In this document: positions 26,434-33,400 of the stretch, piece by piece
Numbering within the stretch: the first letter of the stretch is position 1
Layout of the letters: the number at the start of each line of letters is the position of its first letter
Assembly (NCBI GenBank): GCA_913062815.1
Contig: CAJXWZ010000047.1
Span: 1-33,400, forward strand
DNA from: an uncultured Colwellia sp.
Lineage (GTDB): Bacteria > Pseudomonadota > Gammaproteobacteria > Enterobacterales > Alteromonadaceae
DNA: 33,400 nt
Direction of reading: 5' to 3'
The notes under the pieces: model-generated
Told to the model about the DNA's origin: nothing
The model's database searches: none
What the model saw: the letters and a program-made list of their open reading frames with translations, nothing else
Program-made: the position numbers and the translations under genes

Positions 26434-29400
26434 GTGTTACTAAAAAGCGCAGAAAATACTGTATTTAGGCGATACAATACTGCGGTTGTTGTCGCCTTTA
26501 TAATAATTGTTTTTATTGCCTTAGCGGCCGCTACTTTTAGGTATTTCAGTGAGCTAGCGGTACATAAGCAGCAGGGATTAAACCAACTGACAGCCCAAGC
26601 TCAGCAACTTAATTCAATGTTAGTACAGAGTGAACAGGCCATTTCTGGCATTCAAGAGTTTGCTCAATATGTACTTAAGTACCCTGATGAATTACATTCC
26701 CAATTGCCTTTATTAAGACAAGAAAACTCCCTTTTTTTTCTAGACAAGCCTGATAGAAGCTCGATTGCACAAGATAAACGTATCAGTGGTAATATCACGG
26801 GCTTTGGTAAAATAGAGCAATTTTCGTTATTAAAAAAACAAGAAATTGCTATGGCGAATGCTTTAACGCCTGCGTTTGTGGCAGCACAAAAAGTCATAGC
26901 AGAGGCAAATTGGTTTTATTATGTTTCAGTAGAGCAATTTGTCAATATATTCCCTTGGATAGGTAGAGATAGCTGGCGGTTTAGCGATCGAATGCTAACC
27001 AATGCCCATGCGCAAAAGATTCAAAAACTCGGTTTTGAAAATAACAAAGTCATTTGGTCTTCACCTTATATTGATTCTGCCGGTACGGGAATGAATGTTT
27101 CTTTGGGTATTGGCGTATATCGCGGTAAACAAATGCTAGGTGCTATTGTTATTGATGTTAGCTTAGCTCGTCTGCAAGAAAGTTTGCCCATGCTAGAATC
27201 AGCAGAGCAAGGCTTGGTCTTGTTTAATCAAAATAGCGATATTCTTATCTTCAAACAGAAAGGGCAAGAGCCGTTAAGTTACCGCGCGTCATGGCAAAAG
27301 TTATTACCTGAAGACTTACATCATCTCAACCAGGGAAGCCTAAAAGAGTTATCTGACTCAACACAAATTGGTGAGTGGTTAGTTGAAAAGCAATCTTTGC
27401 CAGTTAATGGTTGGACATTATTAAAGTACCAGCCCTATTCGAGTTTTATTTTACCGCTGCGAAGTCATTTTGTGTTTATGTTCACCATCTTGCTTATTGG
27501 TTTGTTAGCTTTTTTGATGTTAGTTAATGCGATGACCAGACGCAGCTTTATTAAACCGACTCATGATTTTATTAGTCATATAGAATATTGTGCTCAAGGC
27601 GACCCTGGTAAGGTAAAAGCTAATGCGGACTGGTTGCATTGGTTTGTGTTGGTAGAAGATATCTTTACCCAAAACCGCAGTTTATTACTGCAACTAAAAG
27701 AGCAAAATGAAGTACTTGATAGCCGAGTGCTGGAAAAAACTCAAGCACTCCAAGAAACCAGTGCTAAGCATCAACGTGATTATGTGCTACTACGTTCAGT
27801 AATGAATGCTATTCCTGAATTGATAATTTTCAATGACCCCTTTGACAAATTAATGGGTTGTAACCAAGCATTTGAGCAATTATGTGGCCATTTAGAAAGT
27901 GACATGCTTGGTTCTAGGGCGAGTTCTTTCATGCCTAAAGCTTTAGCTAATGAAATTATAACTCTTAATGAAGTATTAGATGAGAGTTATCCACAGCAAG
28001 CATTAATTGAAGCCGGTGAAGAAAGTTATCAAGGCTTTTGTAACCAATTTACCAACGATAGCGGTGAAATACTCGGTACTATCACAATATTGCAAGATGT
28101 GACTGAGCAACAGGCAACACAATCGGCCTTGGAGAGTGCTAAAAATCAAGCGGAATATGCTAACCAAGTAAAAATTCAATTTTTAGCCAATATGAGTCAT
28201 GAAATTAGGACACCGATTAATGCCATGCAAGGCATGATGGACCTCTTAACGCGAACGCTATTAGATTCTCGCCAACAACATTATTTAGATAATGCGCAAA
28301 CGGCTGCCTTTTCTTTACTTCATCTTATTGATGAACTGCTCGATTTATCCAAAATTGAAGCGGGCAAAATGGTGATAGTTAAAGAAATTATTGATTTAGC
28401 TTCAGTGCTTGATAAAGCACTTAAACTTAATACAGCAAATATTTATACGAAGAAATTGGATATGCGAGTGGAACTAGCCGCTAATGTACCCAGTTTTCTT
28501 ATGAGCGATGAAATGCGTTTGGTACAAGTACTATCAAACTTGTTAAACAATGCCACTAAGTTCACCGAGCAAGGGGAAATTACCTTATTAATTGACACTA
28601 TCGGCTTGAGTGAAACTAACGCATTAGTTCGCTTTAAAATTATAGATACCGGTATTGGTATTGCTAAAGACAAGCAAGGACATTTATTTGAAGCTTTTTC
28701 ACAAGCAGATATTTCTATGACCAGAAAATATGGCGGTTCGGGTTTAGGTTTGTCTATTTGCCAACAAATTGTGAAATTACTGGGTGGGGAAATAACATTA
28801 AAAAGTGATTTAGGAAAAGGTTGTGAATTTAGCTTTGTTTTACCTTTCTCTTTACCAAGTGAAAACGTTAAGCAGAGTTTAGGTTTTGCTCACCTGACCA
28901 ACAAAGAAGTTGAACATATTCATTTATGTGTGATCAACCAAGTGTTATCGGATAGCTGTATTGAAACGATTGCAAGCTTTACTTGGCAATATCACCCATT
29001 CGATAGTTTATCAGCATTCAATCAACAGTTGTCTACCAACGACTTTTCAAATGAAAAAGTAGTACTACTCATTGATGAGGCAGCTTTTCTTACCTTAGGT
29101 GCTGAAATAGAAGACTCTGTCATTGACTGGAAACGATATATAGATCTAGTTGGTTTTTGCCAACCTACCATGCAGGAGTTAAGTGGTAATACTTGCAGAC
29201 AGTTAGAAGAAATGCGTGTGCCATATATTTTATTAGACACACCTTTATACCGTTTTGGCTTAGATCAAATTAGTAACTCTTTTGCACAAAACTCTATGAT
29301 GAAGGACTCGCTTTCGTTACTAGATAATGTAAATAGTAGCAATGTGAGTAGTAACAATGGACAGGCAAGTGCTACAGAGACTCAATTACATAAGGTTAAA

Positions 29401-29787
29401 GAAGACTTGTTAAATGTCAGTGTGCTCTTAGTTGAGGATAACTTGGTCAATCAATTAGTCGCCAAAGAGTTATTAACAAGCATGAAAGCTAAGGTAATTA
29501 TTGCCGATAATGGCCAGCGCGCAATTGATTGTCTTAACGAACACAGTTTTGATGTGATACTGATGGATATTCAAATGCCAGTAATGGACGGTTTAACGGC
29601 AACGCATGAAATCCGAAAACAAAAAAAATATCAAAATTTACCAATTATTGCCATGACTGCCCATGCACGAGAGGAAGATAAGCAACGCAGTATTTCGGCA
29701 GGGATGAATTTTCATATTGCTAAGCCAGTTACCGCCAAGCTATTACTGAGCAATATATCGCAAGCACTTTCGGTAGAAAAAACTTAA
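26434..29787 (+). CDS. Hybrid sensor histidine kinase with Cache-like sensor, PAS and receiver domains
   Basis: A 1117-residue membrane kinase. Order: membrane helix (about 16-36); a large periplasmic region (about 40-340) resembling a double-Cache sensor (VYRGKQMLGAIVIDVSLARL); second membrane helix (about 346-366); coiled coil (about 415-450); PAS (about 450-560); HisKA with His589 in NMSHEIRTPINAM; HATPase_c with NLLNNATKF, DTGIGIA and GGSGLGLSICQQIV. Next is a region at about 825-960 that looks like a degenerate receiver without a clear phospho-Asp block. Last is a full receiver (about 995-1110) with LLVEDN, Asp1045 in ILMDIQMP and Lys1097 in AKP. No output domain or Hpt is present, so phosphate must pass to a separate protein. 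The start is GTG with an AAGGCAG ribosome-binding site. Confidence 0.93.
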   Translation: MLLKSAENTVFRRYNTAVVVAFIIIVFIALAAATFRYFSELAVHKQQGLNQLTAQAQQLNSMLVQSEQAISGIQEFAQYVLKYPDELHSQLPLLRQENSLFFLDKPDRSSIAQDKRISGNITGFGKIEQFSLLKKQEIAMANALTPAFVAAQKVIAEANWFYYVSVEQFVNIFPWIGRDSWRFSDRMLTNAHAQKIQKLGFENNKVIWSSPYIDSAGTGMNVSLGIGVYRGKQMLGAIVIDVSLARLQESLPMLESAEQGLVLFNQNSDILIFKQKGQEPLSYRASWQKLLPEDLHHLNQGSLKELSDSTQIGEWLVEKQSLPVNGWTLLKYQPYSSFILPLRSHFVFMFTILLIGLLAFLMLVNAMTRRSFIKPTHDFISHIEYCAQGDPGKVKANADWLHWFVLVEDIFTQNRSLLLQLKEQNEVLDSRVLEKTQALQETSAKHQRDYVLLRSVMNAIPELIIFNDPFDKLMGCNQAFEQLCGHLESDMLGSRASSFMPKALANEIITLNEVLDESYPQQALIEAGEESYQGFCNQFTNDSGEILGTITILQDVTEQQATQSALESAKNQAEYANQVKIQFLANMSHEIRTPINAMQGMMDLLTRTLLDSRQQHYLDNAQTAAFSLLHLIDELLDLSKIEAGKMVIVKEIIDLASVLDKALKLNTANIYTKKLDMRVELAANVPSFLMSDEMRLVQVLSNLLNNATKFTEQGEITLLIDTIGLSETNALVRFKIIDTGIGIAKDKQGHLFEAFSQADISMTRKYGGSGLGLSICQQIVKLLGGEITLKSDLGKGCEFSFVLPFSLPSENVKQSLGFAHLTNKEVEHIHLCVINQVLSDSCIETIASFTWQYHPFDSLSAFNQQLSTNDFSNEKVVLLIDEAAFLTLGAEIEDSVIDWKRYIDLVGFCQPTMQELSGNTCRQLEEMRVPYILLDTPLYRFGLDQISNSFAQNSMMKDSLSLLDNVNSSNVSSNNGQASATETQLHKVKEDLLNVSVLLVEDNLVNQLVAKELLTSMKAKVIIADNGQRAIDCLNEHSFDVILMDIQMPVMDGLTATHEIRKQKKYQNLPIIAMTAHAREEDKQRSISAGMNFHIAKPVTAKLLLSNISQALSVEKT

Positions 29788-29788
29788 T

Positions 29789-30262
29789 TTAACTTAGACT
29801 TTTAGAAAAGAGACGTTCTAATCTATTAATCGTGTCTTTTATATTATTTACATCAGTTGGGGCAATGAAAATAGTATCATCGCCAGCAATAGTACCAAGT
29901 ACACCATCACTTTTACTCAAACTATCTAGTAGACGCGCAATTAATTGTGCTGCGCCTGGGCTCGTTTGAATGATGATCATTACCTCATTATGTTCGATTT
30001 CTAAGACAAGTTGTTTTAGTGGACTTTGTGCTGTAGGTACGCCCAGCTCTGCAGGTAAACAATAAACCATTTCTTGACGAGCATTTCGAGTACGAACGGC
30101 GCCAAACTTACTAAGCATGCGGGATATTTTTGATTGACTGATATTATCAAAGCCTTCCGCTTTTAAAGCTTCTACAATTTCGCCTTGTGAGCCAAATTGT
30201 TCCTGCTTTAATAGCCCTTTGAACGCTTGTACTAGTGCTTCTTGTTTTTGTGAACCATTCAT
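29789..30262 (-). CDS. argR: Arginine repressor ArgR
   Basis: A 157-residue protein (E. coli 156). The N-terminal winged helix-turn-helix contains ISQSKISRMLSKFGAVRTRN, which reads ARG-box DNA. The C-terminal domain has the arginine-binding, hexamer-forming GTIAGDDTIFIAP. It represses arginine biosynthesis genes when arginine is abundant and also assists some site-specific recombination systems. It is divergent from mdh, as in E. coli. Its stop codon is separated by a single base from the stop of the convergent hybrid kinase gene, with no terminator between. I searched the 253-bp argR-mdh region for ARG boxes and found only half sites. Confidence 0.97.
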   Translation of the reverse strand: MNGSQKQEALVQAFKGLLKQEQFGSQGEIVEALKAEGFDNISQSKISRMLSKFGAVRTRNARQEMVYCLPAELGVPTAQSPLKQLVLEIEHNEVMIIIQTSPGAAQLIARLLDSLSKSDGVLGTIAGDDTIFIAPTDVNNIKDTINRLERLFSKSLS

Positions 30263-30339
30263 TGTTAGATATCAGACCTTTTTCTACAAATAAGTAAAAG
30301 TGTTGCAGTAATACTAAAGTTGAATTTTTGCAAGCGGGC

Positions 30340-30345
30340 ATTATA
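30340..30345 (-). promoter_or_regulatory. Candidate -10 element for argR
   Basis: The minus strand reads TATAAT, a perfect sigma-70 -10 hexamer, about 80 bases upstream of the argR start. No good -35 hexamer lies at 16-18 bases, so this is only a candidate. Confidence 0.3.
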
Positions 30346-30435
30346 CGTTATTATTTGGGTAAATATACGCTATAACTTAATATTCATTGTATTTTTGTAG
30401 TCTATACTATATCTTTTGCGCAGCAAATTTACGTA

Positions 30436-30464
30436 TTTACTCAAATTTATTGTTAACCTATAAC
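30436..30464 (+). promoter_or_regulatory. Sigma-70 promoter for mdh
   Basis: TTTACT (30436-30441), a 17-base spacer, then TATAAC (30459-30464). Both hexamers are close to consensus and spacing is ideal. It lies 51 bases upstream of the mdh ATG, which itself has a strong GGAG ribosome-binding site. Confidence 0.6.
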
Positions 30465-30515
30465 CAAGGCTGATAAGTCTTAGTTTAACCCTTATTAAAA
30501 TCTCGGAGAGAACAC

Positions 30516-31451
30516 ATGAAAGTAGCAGTTTTAGGTGCCGCTGGCGGTATCGGTCAAGCATTATCTTTATTATTAAAAACTCAATTGCCAGCAGGCTCTG
30601 AATTATCACTTTATGATGTTGCGCCTGTTGTTCCTGGTGTTGCGGTAGATTTATCTCATATCCCAACCGATGTGAAAGTTGCCGGTTTTGGCCGTGATGA
30701 CTTAAATGCTGCTTTAACGGGTGCTGATATTGTTTTAATTCCCGCTGGTATGCCACGCAAACCAGGAATGGATCGTGCAGATTTATTCAATGTCAATGCA
30801 GGTATTATTAAAGTATTGGCGGAAGGTATTGTTGAAGCTTGTCCAAAAGCGTTAGTTGGCATTATCACTAACCCAGTAAATGGTACAGTACCCATTGTTG
30901 CTGAAGTATTTAAAAAAGCAGGTACTTATGAGGCAAACCGTGTTTTTGGTATCACAACGTTAGATGTTATTCGCTCTGAAGCCTTTGTTGCTGAGCTTAA
31001 AGGCTTAGATGTTGCTAACGTTAAGGTACCTGTTATTGGTGGTCATTCGGGTACAACTATTTTGCCGTTACTTTCACAAATTGAAGGTACAAGTTTTACT
31101 GATGAAGAAGTTGCCGCATTAACACCTCGCATTCAAAATGCAGGTACTGAAGTTGTTGAAGCTAAAGCTGGTGGCGGCTCTGCAACTTTATCAATGGGCG
31201 CAGCAGCAGCACGTTTTTGTTTATCTTTAGTGAAAGGTTTACAAGGCGAAGATGTAGTCGATTATGCATACGTTGCAGTTGAAGATGGCGATGCGCCATA
31301 TTTTGCTCACCCAGTACGTTTAGGTGTAAATGGTGTTAGTGAAATTTTATCTTACGGTGAGTTAAGTGCCTTTGAACAAAAAGCCAAAGCAGACATGTTA
31401 GCAACCTTGAAAAAAGACATTCAAGAAGGTGTTGATTTTATGGCTAGCTAA
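30516..31451 (+). CDS. mdh: Malate dehydrogenase (NAD-dependent)
   Basis: A 311-residue enzyme (E. coli 312) of the TCA cycle that oxidises malate to oxaloacetate with NAD. The Rossmann motif GAAGGIG spans 7-13. Substrate-binding Arg81 and Arg87 lie in MPRKPGMDRADLF. The Asp150/His177 catalytic pair lies in TTLDVIRSE and GGHSGTTILPLLS, with Arg153 nearby. A CGGAG ribosome-binding sequence lies eight bases before ATG. Its strong translation signals fit high expression. It stands alone, divergent from argR as in enterobacteria and Vibrio. Confidence 0.98.
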   Translation: MKVAVLGAAGGIGQALSLLLKTQLPAGSELSLYDVAPVVPGVAVDLSHIPTDVKVAGFGRDDLNAALTGADIVLIPAGMPRKPGMDRADLFNVNAGIIKVLAEGIVEACPKALVGIITNPVNGTVPIVAEVFKKAGTYEANRVFGITTLDVIRSEAFVAELKGLDVANVKVPVIGGHSGTTILPLLSQIEGTSFTDEEVAALTPRIQNAGTEVVEAKAGGGSATLSMGAAAARFCLSLVKGLQGEDVVDYAYVAVEDGDAPYFAHPVRLGVNGVSEILSYGELSAFEQKAKADMLATLKKDIQEGVDFMAS

Positions 31452-31466
31452 GCTAGTTAAATACCA

Positions 31467-31509
31467 CAAGTTACCTGTTGTAAGTTTCTAGCTTATAATA
31501 GGTAACTTG
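31467..31509 (+). repeat. Long hairpin downstream of mdh
   Basis: An 18-bp stem, CAAGTTACCTGTTGTAAG (31467-31484) with CTTATAATAGGTAACTTG (31492-31509), has two G-T pairs and no mismatches, with a 7-base loop, 15 bases after the mdh stop. The T tract of a standard terminator is missing, so it may protect the 3' end of the mdh mRNA or terminate with help from other factors. Confidence 0.65.
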
Positions 31510-31633
31510 ATTACTCAGTTTATAAAACCTGCCTTACATATAGTTACTTAAGGAATTTAAGCCTTATTAACTCTCACCTTTATCAGTTAAATAACTCCAA
31601 GCTATTACAGAGCCACATAATTTAAATAGACAG

Positions 31634-32038
31634 TTACTTGCCCCAAGGGTTTGATGGCGTTGATGACCGTTCACGTGTTTTTTTAGCGCGTTTTTGCCTA
31701 AGATTTTCAGCATCTTCAAAACTTAACTCTGCTGGTTCTCCTGGCTTTTGATGAGCAGGTACGATGCGATCGCGGGGCGGTAATTGAAATTGATCGTCGT
31801 CAGCGCGAGGTAAACTTTTAAATTGATATAGATAAAAAGCCTCAACTTTATCCTTCGCCCAATCGGTTTTCTTTAAAAATTTAACACTAGATTTTATGCT
31901 GGGGTTAGTTTTAAAACAATTTAAACTTAAATATGCGTGTAATATTTCAAAGCCGTAATGATCCACTAACTCAGTGAGTACTTGTTCTAAACCAATGCCA
32001 TGAAGGGGATTGTTTTCGTAAATGCTTTTTGAACTCAT
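31634..32038 (-). CDS. VF530 family (DUF2132) DNA-binding protein
   Basis: A 134-residue protein. Residues about 8-75 match the VF530 family: NNPLHGIGLEQVLTELVDHYGFEIL, then LNCFKTNPSIKSSVKFLKKTDWAKDKVEAFYLYQFK. The Vibrio fischeri member has a solved structure and is described as a DNA-binding domain. The C-terminal 60 residues are charged, basic and probably unstructured (LRQKRAKKTRERSS), longer than the minimal family members. It lies 29 bases downstream of ispB on the same strand, so it may be cotranscribed. Cellular role unknown. Confidence 0.88.
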   Translation of the reverse strand: MSSKSIYENNPLHGIGLEQVLTELVDHYGFEILHAYLSLNCFKTNPSIKSSVKFLKKTDWAKDKVEAFYLYQFKSLPRADDDQFQLPPRDRIVPAHQKPGEPAELSFEDAENLRQKRAKKTRERSSTPSNPWGK

Positions 32039-32067
32039 TTGACGTCTCTGTATATGTATTGCAACTG

Positions 32068-33066
32068 TTAAGCAGAACGATTAGCAGCAATGTGCGCTAA
32101 AGCTATTAAGGCCTGCTTGTGAGCTGATTCCGGTAGTATAGATAAAGCATTGATAGCTTTATCAGCTTCAATCTCTGCTTTTTTCTGAGTATAGACTAAA
32201 GCGCCGGTTTGTTTCATGGCAGTAAGGATATCAGGCAGGTGATCCATACCATTACCATGCTCTATAGCATCTCGAACTAATTGCTTTTGTGCTGCTGTGC
32301 CGTGAGCCATAGTATAAAGTAAAGGTAAGGTCGGTTTTCCTTCAGCCAAATCATCACCTACATTCTTGCCCATCTCTTTAGCGTCAGCTGTATAATCCAT
32401 AATATCATCGACAAGTTGAAAAGCTGTACCTAAATATTTACCATAATTAGCTATCGCAGTTTCGACGGCAGGGGGTTGTTTGGTAATCACGGCAGCAAGG
32501 CGAGTGGCCGCTTCAAAAAGCTTAGCTGTTTTACAATAAATAACCTGCATATAGCTTTCTTCAGTGGTGTCAGGGTCATTACAATTCATTAATTGTAATA
32601 CCTCACCTTCAGCAACGATATTGGTCGCATCAGATAAAATATCCATAATGCGCATATCACCAAGTTTAGTCATCATTTGGAAAGCACGGGTATAAAGAAA
32701 ATCACCCACTAATACGCTAGCACTATTACCAAACAAAGCATTCGCTGTTTCTCGACCACGGCGCATGTTTGACTCATCTACTACGTCATCATGCAGTAAA
32801 GTTGCCGTATGAATAAATTCAATAATAGCGGCAATAGTACAGTGCTTATCACCCAAGTCAGTTAGGCTATTGCTACTTAACGCTTGCGCTGTTAATACAG
32901 TGAGCATAGGGCGCATACGCTTCCCACCCGCATTAACAATATAGATACCTAATTGATTAATTAACGCCACATCTGAGTGTAGTTGAGCATAGATGAGATC
33001 ATTAACCGTGCTCATATCATCTTGAGAGAGCGCTTGTATTGCTTTTATGTCCACTTTATTATACAT
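32068..33066 (-). CDS. ispB: Octaprenyl diphosphate synthase
   Basis: A 332-residue trans-polyprenyl synthase that lengthens farnesyl diphosphate with isopentenyl units to make the ubiquinone/menaquinone side chain. Visible: GGKRMRPML, the first Asp-rich motif DDVVDESNMRRGR, and the second QLVDDIMDYTAD with GKNVGDDLAEGKPTLPLLY. The position divergent from rplU matches E. coli. The start could be ATG 33066 or an in-frame GTG four codons later; neither has a clear ribosome-binding site. Chain length (C40 here) is assigned from synteny and similarity to IspB and cannot be read directly. Confidence 0.94.
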   Translation of the reverse strand: MYNKVDIKAIQALSQDDMSTVNDLIYAQLHSDVALINQLGIYIVNAGGKRMRPMLTVLTAQALSSNSLTDLGDKHCTIAAIIEFIHTATLLHDDVVDESNMRRGRETANALFGNSASVLVGDFLYTRAFQMMTKLGDMRIMDILSDATNIVAEGEVLQLMNCNDPDTTEESYMQVIYCKTAKLFEAATRLAAVITKQPPAVETAIANYGKYLGTAFQLVDDIMDYTADAKEMGKNVGDDLAEGKPTLPLLYTMAHGTAAQKQLVRDAIEHGNGMDHLPDILTAMKQTGALVYTQKKAEIEADKAINALSILPESAHKQALIALAHIAANRSA

Positions 33067-33244
33067 CCATTTGGGCTAGCCTATTTATGCTAACCAGTAT
33101 TTTTGACGGAAATTTAAAAAGGAAATTCTACACTAAAATTGACGACAATAAAGTGACAAAGCGTGTTTCAGGTGACTTTGTTTTTATTTTATTTTGTAAA
33201 AGTTATCAATGAGCGAAAAACTTTAGAAATGTTCATATTTATAC

Positions 33245-33273
33245 TTGCCCTACTGTGTTTCTTCGCGTAGAAT
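33245..33273 (+). promoter_or_regulatory. Sigma-70 promoter of the rplU operon with GC-rich discriminator
   Basis: TTGCCC (33245-33250), a 17-base spacer, TAGAAT (33268-33273), then TCGCGCCC as discriminator. Near-consensus hexamers and a GC-rich stretch between -10 and the start site are typical of ribosomal-protein promoters under ppGpp/DksA stringent control. The 5' untranslated leader would be about 60 bases. Confidence 0.75.
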
Positions 33274-33340
33274 TCGCGCCCTATATTTTTAAATCTTAAG
33301 CGTCATTTTACATAAAGTAGTGGCGCAGTACGGAGTAGCT

Positions 33341-33400
33341 ATGTACGCGGTATTCCAAAGCGGTGGTAAACAGCATCGTGTAACCGAAGGACAAACAGTT
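33341..33400 (+). CDS. rplU: 50S ribosomal protein L21 (partial, runs off the window)
   Basis: The first 20 codons read [20 protein letters not shown], an unmistakable L21 N-terminus (E. coli [20 protein letters not shown]). A CGGAG ribosome-binding sequence at 33331-33335 is well placed. L21 is a primary 23S rRNA-binding protein of the large subunit. In gammaproteobacteria rpmA and obgE usually follow; they would lie beyond the right edge. The gene is divergent from ispB. Confidence 0.97.
   Translation, partial: [20 protein letters not shown]

Noticed and set aside
30319..30390. ARG boxes for argR autoregulation
   Set aside because: Only isolated half sites (TGAAT at 30321 and ATTCA at 30382) exist; neither has a partner half at the right spacing.
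30370..30756. 128-codon minus-strand open frame across the argR-mdh gap
   Set aside because: It overlaps the start of mdh and its promoter, and its product is low-complexity with no family resemblance.

Overview
The window reads as chromosomal DNA of a marine gammaproteobacterium of the order Alteromonadales, most likely Colwelliaceae (Colwellia or Thalassotalea type). This is inferred from AT-rich composition, the protein sequences, and gammaproteobacterial gene orders: lptD-surA-pdxA-rsmA-apaH, argR divergent from mdh, and ispB divergent from rplU. No mobile element, CRISPR array, tRNA or rRNA gene was found. Most of the window is core genome, and I do not see a clearly new biological system in it.

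Left part (1-11300): the last codons of an outer-membrane protein (probably a TonB-dependent receptor) and a terminator are followed by a TPR-sulfotransferase gene. A bidirectional terminator separates this from a methyl-accepting chemotaxis gene, which has a near-textbook FliA (sigma-28) promoter. Next is the leftward operon lptD-surA-pdxA-rsmA-apaH (LPS insertion, outer-membrane protein folding, vitamin B6 synthesis, 16S rRNA dimethylation, Ap4A hydrolysis). The apaG gene usually found between rsmA and apaH is absent there. djlA, a membrane J-domain co-chaperone, diverges from lptD.

Middle (11300-17250): a 332-bp gap holds a broken piece of a response-regulator receiver domain. It is followed by leftward genes for a DUF3530 protein, RluA, RapA and an orphan periplasmic solute-binding protein.

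Accessory-looking block (17250-24800): a rightward cluster encodes a membrane-fusion protein, an ABC ATPase, a double-FtsX permease, a sigma-54-type response regulator with an altered GAFTGA loop, and an NtrY-like histidine kinase. Together these look like a self-regulated MacAB-like export system of unknown substrate.

Right part (24800-33400): a PIN-PhoH ATPase, a 1117-residue hybrid sensor kinase that ends one base from the convergent argR, then mdh, a VF530-family protein, ispB, and the start of rplU behind a strong sigma-70 promoter with a GC-rich discriminator. Several intergenic hairpins and direct repeats are listed as candidate regulatory structures. They come from reading the sequence by eye and have not been computed.
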